64,000 nucleotides of DNA from CAWHMS01 sp963830495. GTDB lineage: Bacteria > Actinomycetota > Actinomycetes > Propionibacteriales > Nocardioidaceae. The notes beneath the pieces were generated by a model. It was not told where the DNA came from. It did no database searches and saw only the letters and a program-made list of their open reading frames with translations. Below are positions 57,116 through 64,000 of this stretch, piece by piece; positions within the stretch are counted from its first letter, which is position 1, and each line of letters starts with the position of its first letter. The position numbers and the translations under genes were made by a program. The stretch spans positions 434,001 through 498,000 of the forward strand of contig CAWHMS010000002.1 of assembly GCA_963830495.1 (NCBI GenBank), given 5' to 3'.

Positions 57116-57695
57116 CGTCGGCGGTGGCCGGCATCGTGTAGCGAAGGAAGCGCACCGACCTGGCCTCGGGCGGCACCTCGCCGGCGTCCCGACGACGTAC
57201 ATAACGACCCAGGAGCTCGTCGATGGTGCGCTCGATCTCCGCGAGCTCGTCGTGCGTCAGGGGCACGGACGTGTTGGCGCCGCCCGAGAGCGCGCGCCAG
57301 TGGTTGTCCAGCCGAGGTTCGACGTCGGCGAACCACCGCTGCATCTCGTGCTCGGCTCTCCGCCGCAGCTCGGCTGAGAGCAGCCGGTACGCCGCCTGGC
57401 TCTCGTCGTCGTCCGGCGGCCCGTAACGGAAGCCATGAGCAGTCGCCTGCCACCAGCGTTGCCGCTTGTCGCTCCCGCCGTCCCAGTCTGCGACCAGACC
57501 GAACGACTCGAGGTGGCGCAGGTGCCAGCTGGCGACCGATGGTGAAGCGCCGACCTCGGGTGAGAGCTGAGTGGCGGTGGCGGGCCCGTGTCGCTGCAGC
57601 TGAATCAGGATCGCCAGCCGGACCGGATGCGCCAGCGCCCGCATGGCCTTCGGGTCGGTGATCTCGAAGTCACCCATGGGGTTTGTGAGAGACAT
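57108..57695 (-). CDS. ArsR-like winged-helix regulator (HTH_20 type) of the MFS gene
   Basis: 195 residues. The HTH region is KAMRALAHPVRLAILIQLQRHGPATATQLSPEVGASPSVASWHLRHLESFGLVAD, followed by a helical C-terminal domain (QAAYRLLSAELRRRAEHEMQRWF...LTHDELAEIERTIDELLGRYV). This architecture is common for regulators of drug-efflux genes. No cysteine metal site. ATG 57695 is a choice among ATG 57677, ATG 57695 and GTG 57716. It overlaps the transporter gene downstream. Confidence 0.85.
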   Translation of the reverse strand: MSLTNPMGDFEITDPKAMRALAHPVRLAILIQLQRHGPATATQLSPEVGASPSVASWHLRHLESFGLVADWDGGSDKRQRWWQATAHGFRYGPPDDDESQAAYRLLSAELRRRAEHEMQRWFADVEPRLDNHWRALSGGANTSVPLTHDELAEIERTIDELLGRYVRRRDAGEVPPEARSVRFLRYTMPATADDD

Positions 57696-57737
57696 ATCTC
57701 GAAAATAACCTCTCACATCTGCTCACGTCCACCCCAC

Positions 57738-57811
57738 TTCCCCGCGAAGTGCGGGGAGGAGGCCCGTCTACGGCCCATGAGCTGGACCTTCTTCCCGCAA
57801 TTCGCGGGGAA
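57738..57811. promoter_or_regulatory. Inverted pair of TTCCCCGCGAA sites between divergent regulators
   Basis: TTCCCCGCGAA at 57738-57748 and its reverse complement at 57801-57811 are identical over 11 nt. Each continues into a local hairpin (CCCCGC...GCGGGG at 57740-57756; CCCGC...GCGGG around 57793-57808). They lie between the divergent ArsR-like genes. Confidence 0.5.
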
Positions 57812-57812
57812 C

Positions 57813-57857
57813 TTGACAGGGGCGGGCTGGCGAGGATACTTAACCGGGTGGTTGAGT
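57813..57857 (+). promoter_or_regulatory. Promoter and operator of the ArsR-SRPBCC operon
   Basis: -35 TTGACA (57813-57818), 16-nt spacer, -10 GATACT (57835-57840). Overlapping the start region is a dyad ACTTAACC-GGGT-GGTTGAGT (57838-57857, one mismatch), a form often found before ArsR-SRPBCC pairs. It would give autorepression. Confidence 0.55.
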
Positions 57858-58192
57858 TTCAACGAAGGGGACCGAGGCACGCCGAGATGGCCCCACTGTT
57901 TGCGGCGCTCGGCGACCGAACCCGCACCCAGATGGTGACGCTCCTGGCGCAGCGCGACCACACCGTCTCCGAGCTCGCCGGGCAGTTCCCGATCAGCCTG
58001 CCGGGCGCGATGAAGCACCTCGGCGTACTGGAGCGAGCGGGTCTGGTGAGCCGGACCAAGGCCGGTCGCACCGTCACGATCTCGCTGCAGCGTCCGCGGC
58101 TGGAGTCCGCCGAGGTCTGGCTGCACCGCCACCGGGTCTTCTGGACAGACCACCTCGCCCGTCTCGCCAGCCATGTCGAGGAGCAGTCATGA
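57848..58192 (+). CDS. ArsR-family regulator paired with an SRPBCC protein
   Basis: 114 residues from GTG 57848, which is 7 nt after the GATACT -10 (leaderless); ATG 57887 (MAPLFAALGDRTR) is an alternative. HTH: FAALGDRTRTQMVTLLAQRDHTVSELAGQFPISLPGAMKHLGVLERAGLVSRTKAGRTVTISL. No cysteines, so not metal-responsive. ArsR-SRPBCC pairs are widespread; the lipocalin-like SRPBCC partner may bind the inducer. ATGA overlap with the SRPBCC gene. Confidence 0.88.
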   Translation: MVEFQRRGPRHAEMAPLFAALGDRTRTQMVTLLAQRDHTVSELAGQFPISLPGAMKHLGVLERAGLVSRTKAGRTVTISLQRPRLESAEVWLHRHRVFWTDHLARLASHVEEQS

Positions 58193-58623
58193 AGCGATCA
58201 CTCGTCGTCGAGCAGCACGTGGCTGCCGACCCCGCTCGCGTGTACGCCGCCTGGACCTCGGCCGCGGGCCTTGCCGCCTGGTGGTGGCCGCAGATACCGG
58301 ACACGACGTATGTCGTCGACGCCCGGGTCGGCGGCAGCTACGACATCCGGTCCCAGGCGGCCGGCATCGGCGTACGCGGCGAGTTCGTCCGACTCGACGA
58401 GCCGCATGAGATCGGCATGACCTGGCACTGGATGAATGACGGCGTGAGCGCCGTGGACGAGATGGTGTGGGTGCACTTCATCGGCGTTGACCTCGGCACG
58501 CTGGTGCGGGTGACCCACGAGCTGGCCGAGATCGCCGGTGACGGTGCTGACCAGCGCCAGGGTTGGAGCGATGTCCTCGTGCGGCTCGCCGAGACGGCTC
58601 AGCAGGCGAAGGAGCGCCGGTAA
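58189..58623 (+). CDS. SRPBCC (AHSA1-like) domain protein
   Basis: 144 residues. Family pattern: VEQHVAADPARVYAAWTSAAGLAAWWWPQ at the N-terminus, YDIRSQAAGIGVRGEFVRLDEPHEIGMTWHW in the middle, and GWSDVLVRLAETA at the end. START/Bet v1-like fold with a hydrophobic cavity for small ligands. Coupled to the ArsR gene. The 3' end overlaps the convergent AraC-type gene by 25 nt. Confidence 0.88.
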   Translation: MKRSLVVEQHVAADPARVYAAWTSAAGLAAWWWPQIPDTTYVVDARVGGSYDIRSQAAGIGVRGEFVRLDEPHEIGMTWHWMNDGVSAVDEMVWVHFIGVDLGTLVRVTHELAEIAGDGADQRQGWSDVLVRLAETAQQAKERR

Positions 58624-59549
58624 GACTGGGGCGACGTGCCGAGGATGGCGCGGAAGTGCGTGCGCAGCAGGGTTGCCGAGCCGAACCCCACCCGCGCCGC
58701 CACGCTCTCGACGGGCAGCTGGGTGTGCTCGAGCAGCTCGCGAGCCCTGAGCACCCGCTGCTGGACAAGCCATCGATGCGGGGTCGTCCCGGTCTCCGCG
58801 GCGAACCTGCGCGCGAAGGTGCGCTCCGACATCGCGGCGCGGCTGGCGAGCTCGGGGATCGAGTGGTCGTCGGCCAGGTTGGCGGTGACGTGCTCCAGGA
58901 TCGGCTGCAGGCTCTCGGCCGTGCACTGACGCACCGGTGATTCGACGTACTGCCGCTGTCCACCGTCCCGCTGCGGTGGCACCACCATGCGGCGGGCGAT
59001 CCGGTTGGCGACGGCGGCGCCGAGCTCGCGACGCACCAGATGCAGAGCTGCGTCGATGCCTGCACTGGTGCCGGCTCCGGTGATGATCGAGCCCTCGTCG
59101 ACGTAGAGCACGTCCATCGACACCGAGACCTGGGGGAAGCGCGCGGCGAACGCCTCGGCATAACGCCAGTGCGTGGCCGCCGACCTGCCGTCGAGCAGAC
59201 CGGCCTCGGCCAGCACGAATGCGCCGGTGCAGATCGACATCAGCGTCGCGCCGCGCGCGTGCGCGGCGCGCACGACGTCGAGCAGCTCGTCCGGGTAGCG
59301 GTCGCGGATGGCGCCGGCAGGCAGCACGACAAGGTCGGCGTCGACGGCGTCGCGCCACTCGTGCGTCGGCGTGAACGCGCCGCCACTGGTGGTCGGGACG
59401 GGTACGCCGGAGCGCTCGCCGCAGCCGAAGAACTCGAAGGCTGGTACGCCGTCGTCGGTCCGGTCGATGCCGAAGACCTCCGCGGCGACAGCGAACTCGA
59501 ACATGGCCATCGGGTCGGTGACCATCGAGGCAATGCGGTGAAGGGCCAT
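58599..59549 (-). CDS. GlxA-type AraC-family regulator (DJ-1/PfpI domain plus HTH)
   Basis: 316 residues. N-terminal DJ-1/PfpI-like domain (LVVLPAGAIRDRYPDELLDVVRAAHARGATLMSICTGAFVLAEAGLLDGR, with Cys in the nucleophile-elbow position ICTGAF), then an AraC double HTH from ~225: HSIPELASRAAMSERTFARRFAAETGTTPHRWLVQQRVLRARELLE...VAARVGFGSATLLRTHFRAILGTSPQSYRR. Ligand unknown. ATG 59549 (MALHRIASM). Confidence 0.93.
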   Translation of the reverse strand: MALHRIASMVTDPMAMFEFAVAAEVFGIDRTDDGVPAFEFFGCGERSGVPVPTTSGGAFTPTHEWRDAVDADLVVLPAGAIRDRYPDELLDVVRAAHARGATLMSICTGAFVLAEAGLLDGRSAATHWRYAEAFAARFPQVSVSMDVLYVDEGSIITGAGTSAGIDAALHLVRRELGAAVANRIARRMVVPPQRDGGQRQYVESPVRQCTAESLQPILEHVTANLADDHSIPELASRAAMSERTFARRFAAETGTTPHRWLVQQRVLRARELLEHTQLPVESVAARVGFGSATLLRTHFRAILGTSPQSYRRSFAC

Positions 59550-59620
59550 GGCGAACAGTATGGCAGATAATTTGCGAACCGCGACAGTCCTGCCACTCGT
59601 GTCTCGATTTATGTGCGCGC

Positions 59621-59815
59621 ATGATTACAGACATGATTACTGCTGCCTTCACCGTCATCGTCTTCGCCGCGTTGGTGGCGCTGTTCACCTACGTCGGCCG
59701 CAAGACCTCCGACCTGCCGCGCTCTCCCTTCGGCAGCGACGCCCCCGATCGCGATCTGGATCGCGTGTGGCACGACGTCGACGCGACGCGGTCCCACGAT
59801 CCGGCGTTCGGCTGA
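59621..59815 (+). CDS. Small single-pass membrane protein
   Basis: 64 residues (60 if the second ATG at 59633 is used). Helix TAAFTVIVFAALVALFTYV at the N-terminus, then a hydrophilic tail KTSDLPRSPFGSDAPDRDLDRVWHD. No ribosome site precedes either ATG. Unknown function. Confidence 0.55.
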   Translation: MITDMITAAFTVIVFAALVALFTYVGRKTSDLPRSPFGSDAPDRDLDRVWHDVDATRSHDPAFG

Positions 59816-59866
59816 CGCCGTACCGGCCGTCGGTCGTCGCGGCGGCGTGTCGGCTACCGGGGGTGG

Positions 59867-60763
59867 TCAGCCCTCGGCAGCCAGCGCCTCGAGGCGGCCG
59901 AGACGTGCGGCCTCGTGCTCGACCAGCCATGGGTCCCGGCTCAACATCTGATAGGCCCGGGCAAGGGCGGGTCTGGCCTCGGCTCCGCGGCCGAGGGCGA
60001 GGAGATTCTCGCCGAGCTCCTCGTGCACGTAGCCGTCGTCGGCGCCGGGCGGCGTGGCCGCGAGCCGTTGCTGGATCGACAGCGCCTCGTCGTAGCGGCC
60101 GAGTGACCGCAGTGCCCGCGCCACCGACCACTCGGCGACCTGGAGCGCCACCGCGTCGTTCTCGGCTCGGCGTATGTCGACGGCGCGCTCGAAAAGAGCC
60201 AGCGCCTGCTCGAGGTCGCCGGCGTCGTGGTGGTCCCAGGCCAGGTTGTTGAGCAGCGAGGCTCGCCACCGCAGCGCTTCGGGGTCCTCGGAGGTCTCCG
60301 CCATCGTCAGCGCCCGCTCGTTCCATGCCCGGGACTCAGCTGGCCCGTTGAGCTGCCCCTTCACGATCGCCGTCATGTGCAGCGCGTCGATCGCCAGCCC
60401 TTCGAGCTCCGCCGCCACCGCCTCGTCGTACGCCGTGATGAAGTGCGGGAGCGCGTCGGCCGGGCGGTCGCTGGAGCTGTAGAGCCGGCCCCGCTCGATC
60501 GCGATCCTCGCCAGCACGTGATGGCGTTCGGACCCCTCCGGCACGTGCTCGACGGCCCGATCCAGGATCGCCAAGGTCTCCAGCCCGGCATCGATGTCGC
60601 CCTGCATCCCGGCCGCCCGGGTCGCCTGCGTCAGCCACACCAGGCCCGCAGCCACACTCACGTCCTCCGCGCGGCTGGCCTCGGCCATGACCTCCATGGT
60701 CGCGGCGGGGTCGGTGAAGTCCCAACGCTCCCGGACGGCGGTCTCGAGCTCTCGCGATTCCAT
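59867..60763 (-). CDS. Tetratricopeptide-repeat protein
   Basis: 298 residues, helical throughout with TPR-type units: ALPHFITAYDEAVAAELEGLAIDALHMTAI, AWNERALTMAETSEDPEALRWRASLLNNLAWDHHDAGDLEQALALFERAVDIRR, ALRSLGRYDEALSIQQRLAA and LGENLLALGRGAEARPALARAYQML. No enzyme motif; probably a protein-interaction scaffold. ATG 60763 (MESRELETAVRERW) is chosen because the upstream open frame is Arg/Pro-rich and looks non-coding. Confidence 0.85.
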   Translation of the reverse strand: MESRELETAVRERWDFTDPAATMEVMAEASRAEDVSVAAGLVWLTQATRAAGMQGDIDAGLETLAILDRAVEHVPEGSERHHVLARIAIERGRLYSSSDRPADALPHFITAYDEAVAAELEGLAIDALHMTAIVKGQLNGPAESRAWNERALTMAETSEDPEALRWRASLLNNLAWDHHDAGDLEQALALFERAVDIRRAENDAVALQVAEWSVARALRSLGRYDEALSIQQRLAATPPGADDGYVHEELGENLLALGRGAEARPALARAYQMLSRDPWLVEHEAARLGRLEALAAEG

Positions 60764-60845
60764 GACGCCAGTCAACCGCCTCGGCCACGCCCGCGTCAGC
60801 CCCCACGGTCGGGGACTCCTTCGCGTCATGGTCCTCCCTCACGTT

Positions 60846-60892
60846 AGGATCCGACCTCAGCTGGCCATGGCTGGCTCAGCGTCGGATCCTTC
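60846..60892. repeat. Hairpin containing a copy of the dispersed 19-mer
   Basis: Arms AGGATCCGAC (60846-60855) and GTCGGATCCT (60881-60890) pair perfectly. GCTCAGCGTCGGATCCTTC at 60874-60892 is identical to 31745-31763. It lies at the 3' end of the IclR gene (stop at 60891) and can act as its terminator. Confidence 0.65.
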
Positions 60893-61655
60893 AGCCTGCG
60901 CGACCGCCGAGGCGGCGGGTGAGCCCAGCCGCCGTCGCGGTCACGCTGGTGACGATGGCGGGTACGTCGACGTCGCGACGGGTCTCGTAGGTGATACCGA
61001 CTGCGCCCACCGGGTGACCGGTGTGGTCGACGACGGCGACCCCGACCGACGACAGCCCGCGGGTCACGTCGCCGTCCTCGGTGGAGTGCCCGCGCTGCCG
61101 GGTCGCCGCGAGCAGCGAGCTGAGAGCGCTCAGGCTGGTCGGCCCGGCGCCGTGGCGGGTGACGAAGGCGGCTCGGTCGGGAAAGATCGCCCGCACCTGT
61201 GCCGCCGGCAGCGCCGCGAGGATGGCCCGTCCCGTCGCGGTGAGCTGAGCCGGCAGCCGGACTCCGACCTCGGTCACCAGGTGCGGTCGCCGGGCAGCCC
61301 GCTCCTCGATCACGTAGTAGACGTCTCGGCCGTGCAGCACGCTGAAGTGCCCCGACTCCCCGACGGCATCAACCAGCTCCGCGATCGGCCGGCGGGCGAT
61401 CCGTTGCAGCGGCGCCTGGCGTGAGTACCCACTGCCCACCTCGAAGGCTGCAACGCCCAGGGAGTACCGGTGCATGTCCTCGACATGGGTGACGAAGCCC
61501 TCGGCGATCATGGCGCTGACCAGGTGGTACGCCGACGACCGGGGCATGTCGACGGCGCGCATGATGCGGTCGAGCGCGACCGGGTCGGGCTGGCTGGCGA
61601 GGAAGGTCAGCACCCGGAGCGCGCGGCTGGCGGCGGGAACAGGTCGGCTGGGCAC
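60891..61655 (-). CDS. IclR-family regulator of histidine utilisation (probable)
   Basis: 254 residues. N-terminal winged helix ALRVLTFLASQPDPVALDRIMRAVDMPRSSAYHLVSAMIAEGFVTH, then the IclR effector domain (LVTEVGVRLPAQLTATGRAILAALP; GLSSVGVAVVDHTGHPVGAVGITY). Divergent from hutH with a dyad between, so it probably controls the hut genes, with urocanate or histidine as effector; that is inferred from position. GTG 61655 is leaderless (TAGGCT then 6 nt). Confidence 0.88.
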   Translation of the reverse strand: MPSRPVPAASRALRVLTFLASQPDPVALDRIMRAVDMPRSSAYHLVSAMIAEGFVTHVEDMHRYSLGVAAFEVGSGYSRQAPLQRIARRPIAELVDAVGESGHFSVLHGRDVYYVIEERAARRPHLVTEVGVRLPAQLTATGRAILAALPAAQVRAIFPDRAAFVTRHGAGPTSLSALSSLLAATRQRGHSTEDGDVTRGLSSVGVAVVDHTGHPVGAVGITYETRRDVDVPAIVTSVTATAAGLTRRLGGRAG

Positions 61656-61661
61656 AGCCGC

Positions 61662-61667
61662 AGCCTA
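61662..61667 (-). promoter_or_regulatory. -10 element TAGGCT of a probable leaderless promoter (IclR gene)
   Basis: On the minus strand TAGGCT is followed by 6 nt and GTG at 61655. Confidence 0.5.
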
Positions 61668-61677
61668 GAGCGAGCGT

Positions 61678-61693
61678 GTCTCGGATGCGAGAC
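61678..61693. promoter_or_regulatory. 6-4-6 dyad between IclR gene and hutH, probable operator
   Basis: GTCTCG-GATG-CGAGAC is a perfect inverted repeat centred between the divergent genes, 55 nt before the hutH start. Size and symmetry fit an IclR-family site. Confidence 0.55.
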
Positions 61694-61747
61694 GGCGGAG
61701 CCACCCCGGGACTTCCCTCGGCTGCTGTCCGGCCGTCCAATGGACAG

Positions 61748-63343
61748 ATGAGCAACTCCGCTTCGTCGCCGCCTGCGAGCGCCGTCGACACCGCCGCCAC
61801 CGCCGCCACCGTGACCGTCGGCATCGGACCGCTGTCGCTCGACGAGGTCATCGCCGTCGTCAGGGACGGTGCACCGGTCCGACTGAGTGACGAGGCGTTG
61901 CACGCCATCGGTCAGGCACGCGCCGCCGTCGACAAGCTCGCTGCAGATCCCAGCCCCGCCTATGGCATCTCGACCGGCTTCGGTGCGCTCGCGACGCGCC
62001 ACATCCACGAGGAGATGCGCGCGCAGCTCCAACGGTCCCTCGTGCGATCTCACGCCGCGGGGTCGGGTCCAGAGGTCGAGCGCGAGGTGGTCAGGGCGCT
62101 GATGCTGCTGCGGCTCTCCACGCTCGGGACCGGGCGCACCGGCGTCCGGGTGCAGACGGCGGAGACGCTGGCGGCGCTGCTGTCGCACGGCATCACTCCG
62201 ATCGTGCACGAGTACGGAAGCCTCGGTTGCTCCGGTGACCTGGCGCCGCTGTCGCACTGCGCGCTCGCGCTCATGGGTGAGGGTGAGGTGCGCGACGCCG
62301 CCGGGGTACGTCGTCCGGCCGCCGACGTACTCGCCGACAACGGCATCGTTCCGGTCGAGCTGGCCGCGAAGGAGGGGCTGGCGCTGATCAATGGCACCGA
62401 CGGGATGCTCGGCATGCTGCTGCTGGCGACCCACGACCTGCGCATGCTCCTCGCGGTGGCCGACGTCGGGGCTGCCATGTCGGTCGAAGCGCTGCTGGGC
62501 ACGGACCGGGTCTTCGCTGCCGACCTGCAGGAGCTGCGCCCACACCCGGGCCAGGCCGCATCCGCTGCCAACCTGCGCGCTCTGCTGGCCGGCTCCGGCG
62601 TGGTCGCCAGCCACCGCGGACCGGAGTGCAGCCGGGTGCAGGACGCCTACTCGCTGCGCTGCGCGCCCCAGGTGCTGGGAGCGGCCCGCGACACGCTCGA
62701 CCATGCCGCTGCGGTCGCCGAGCGTGAGCTGGCGGCGGCGGTCGACAACCCGGTCGTGCTGCCGGACGGCCGGGTCGAGTCCAACGGCAACTTCCATGGT
62801 GCGCCGCTGGCCTACGTGCTGGACTTCCTGGCCATCCCGGTCGCCGACGTCGCGAGCATGGCCGAGCGCCGTACCGACCGCCTTCTCGACAGAGCGCGAA
62901 GCAACGAGCTGCCGCCCTTCCTGGCCGACGACCCCGGCGTGGACAGCGGACACATGATCGCCCAGTACACCCAGGCGGCGATCGTCTCCGAGCTCAAGCG
63001 GTGGGCAAACCCGGCCAGCGTCGACTCGATTCCCTCGAGTGCCATGCAGGAGGACCACGTGTCGATGGGCTGGTCGGCAGCCCGCAAGCTGCGTCGTTCG
63101 ATCGACGGGCTGACCAGGGTGCTGGCGATCGAGATCCTCACCGCCGCCCGGGGACTCGACCTGCGCCAACCGCTGCTACCGGCACCTGCGACCGGGGCCG
63201 TCGTCGCGTTGCTGCGGCAGCGCGTGGCCGGTCCCGGCCCGGACCGACATCTCGCCCCGGAGATCGAGGCCGCTGTCGACCTGGTGCGTTCTGGCGCCGT
63301 GGTGGCGGCGGCCAACAGCGCGCTGCCCAGCCCGCTCTCCTGA
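61748..63343 (+). CDS. hutH: Histidine ammonia-lyase
   Basis: 531 residues. Landmarks: YGISTGFGALATRHI near residue 75, the MIO-forming loop GSLGCSGDLAPLSH near residue 158 (Cys-Ser-Gly in place of the usual Ala-Ser-Gly), NGTDGMLGMLLLATHDL, RPHPGQAASAANLRALL, QDAYSLRCAPQVLGA, DNPVVLPDGRVESNGNFHGAPLAYVLDFLA and SIPSSAMQEDHVSMGWSAARKL. It converts histidine to urocanate. The start at 61748 is the ATG nearest the conserved region. First gene of a hut operon with hutU 22 nt downstream. Confidence 0.94.
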   Translation: MSNSASSPPASAVDTAATAATVTVGIGPLSLDEVIAVVRDGAPVRLSDEALHAIGQARAAVDKLAADPSPAYGISTGFGALATRHIHEEMRAQLQRSLVRSHAAGSGPEVEREVVRALMLLRLSTLGTGRTGVRVQTAETLAALLSHGITPIVHEYGSLGCSGDLAPLSHCALALMGEGEVRDAAGVRRPAADVLADNGIVPVELAAKEGLALINGTDGMLGMLLLATHDLRMLLAVADVGAAMSVEALLGTDRVFAADLQELRPHPGQAASAANLRALLAGSGVVASHRGPECSRVQDAYSLRCAPQVLGAARDTLDHAAAVAERELAAAVDNPVVLPDGRVESNGNFHGAPLAYVLDFLAIPVADVASMAERRTDRLLDRARSNELPPFLADDPGVDSGHMIAQYTQAAIVSELKRWANPASVDSIPSSAMQEDHVSMGWSAARKLRRSIDGLTRVLAIEILTAARGLDLRQPLLPAPATGAVVALLRQRVAGPGPDRHLAPEIEAAVDLVRSGAVVAAANSALPSPLS

Positions 63344-63365
63344 CCGCTCAAGACGAGGAGATCTG

Positions 63366-64000
63366 ATGAACACCGCACGCGTCCTTCGCGCCCCGCGCGG
63401 GACCACCCTGACGGCTCGGTCCTGGCAGACCGAGGCGCCACTGCGCATGCTGATGAACAATCTCGACCCCGAGGTGGCCGAGCGTCCGGACGATCTCGTG
63501 GTGTACGGCGGGACGGGCAAGGCCGCCCGGGACTGGCCGTCGTACGACGCCATCATCCGGTCGCTCACCGACCTGCGCGAGGACGAGACGCTGCTCGTGC
63601 AGAGCGGTCGGCCGGTCGGCGTCATGCGCACCCATGAGTGGGCGCCGCGGGTGCTGCTCGCCAACTCCAACCTGGTAGGTGACTGGGCCACCTGGCCGGA
63701 GTTCCGGCGGCTCGAGCAGCTCGGCCTGACGATGTACGGCCAGATGACCGCGGGCTCATGGATCTACATCGGCACGCAGGGGATCCTGCAGGGCACCTAC
63801 GAGACGTTCGCAGCCGTCGCGGAGAAGCGCTTCGGCGGCACGCTCGCAGGCACCCTCACCCTCACCGGTGGTTGCGGTGGCATGGGCGGCGCGCAGCCGC
63901 TGGCCGTGACGCTCAACGGCGGCGTCTGTCTCGTCGTCGACGTGGACGAGAGCCGGCTGCGGCGGCGGGTCGAGCATCGCTATCTCGACGAGGCGGCCGA
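63366..64000 (+). CDS. hutU: Urocanate hydratase (N-terminal part; runs off the window)
   Basis: About 211 residues are present. Family landmarks: TARSWQTEAPLRMLMNNLDPEVAERPDDLVVYGGTGKAARDWPSYDAI at the N-terminus, LLVQSGRPVGVMRTHEWAPRVLLANSNLVGDWATW, MTAGSWIYIGTQGILQGTYETFA and the NAD-binding region TLTLTGGCGGMGGAQPLAVTLNGG. It hydrates urocanate to imidazolonepropionate using NAD as an electrophile. ATG 63366 follows a strong GAGGAG site. The C-terminal ~340 residues, including the catalytic Cys region, lie outside. Confidence 0.95.
   Translation, partial: MNTARVLRAPRGTTLTARSWQTEAPLRMLMNNLDPEVAERPDDLVVYGGTGKAARDWPSYDAIIRSLTDLREDETLLVQSGRPVGVMRTHEWAPRVLLANSNLVGDWATWPEFRRLEQLGLTMYGQMTAGSWIYIGTQGILQGTYETFAAVAEKRFGGTLAGTLTLTGGCGGMGGAQPLAVTLNGGVCLVVDVDESRLRRRVEHRYLDEAA

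Noticed and set aside
1..64000. CRISPR arrays, rRNA genes, insertion sequences
   Set aside because: No regularly spaced direct repeats, rRNA-like sequence or transposase reading frame was recognised.

Overview
The window is very GC-rich (about 70%), gene-dense and strongly biased to G or C at third codon positions. It uses many GTG starts and many -10-only leaderless promoters. Together with an MprA-like response regulator, a FadE5-like acyl-CoA dehydrogenase, GAF-ANTAR regulators, a mycothiol-enzyme-like domain and a branched-chain keto-acid dehydrogenase cluster, this points to an actinobacterium, most likely a Nocardioides-like member of the Propionibacteriales. The genus is an inference from gene content. 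No rRNA, CRISPR array, transposase or integrase was seen.

Layout. 1-5.5 kb: edge of a response regulator, an aromatic/histidinol-phosphate aminotransferase, a dimethylargininase with a divergent GntR regulator and a clear operator, then a holin-like membrane protein, a low-molecular-weight phosphatase and a fructosamine-kinase-like protein. 5.7-9.3 kb: two coupled ABC half-transporters forming an asymmetric heterodimer. 9.6-15.9 kb: a sulfotransferase, a DMT transporter and the E1alpha-E1beta-E2 genes of a branched-chain 2-oxoacid dehydrogenase. 16-33.4 kb: the most distinctive region, an eight-gene translationally coupled operon (Wzz-like protein, four sulfotransferases, O-antigen-ligase-like protein, APH-fold kinase with a frameshift, Wzx-like flippase). 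It is followed by a sixth sulfotransferase, a GT14-type glycosyltransferase, two paralogous secreted barrel-like proteins flanking a beta-propeller protein, and a priming sugar-phosphate transferase. I read this as a locus for making, sulfating, exporting and perhaps trimming a surface polysaccharide.

33.6-43 kb: CoA-transferase, PaaI-type thioesterase, acetyltransferase and PaaN; a DUF559/AbiEi-like nuclease gene bracketed by two related palindromes; a DEAD-box helicase with a long leader; a small DUF6458 protein; a FadE5-like dehydrogenase. 43-50 kb: Rrf2 regulator, chorismate mutase, RidA, a kinase-DinB/MDMPI fusion, an arsM/arsR divergent pair, a decayed gene, an anti-sigma-like ATPase, two GAF-ANTAR proteins and tRNA-Gly(CCC). 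50-58.6 kb: DMT transporter, dcd, a 43-residue protein, a DUF4097/ribbon-helix-helix pair, a membrane iron-sulfur oxidoreductase, an MFS transporter with its ArsR-like regulator, and an ArsR-SRPBCC operon. 58.6-64 kb: GlxA-type AraC regulator, small membrane protein, TPR protein and the start of a histidine-utilisation locus (IclR regulator, hutH, hutU cut by the window end).
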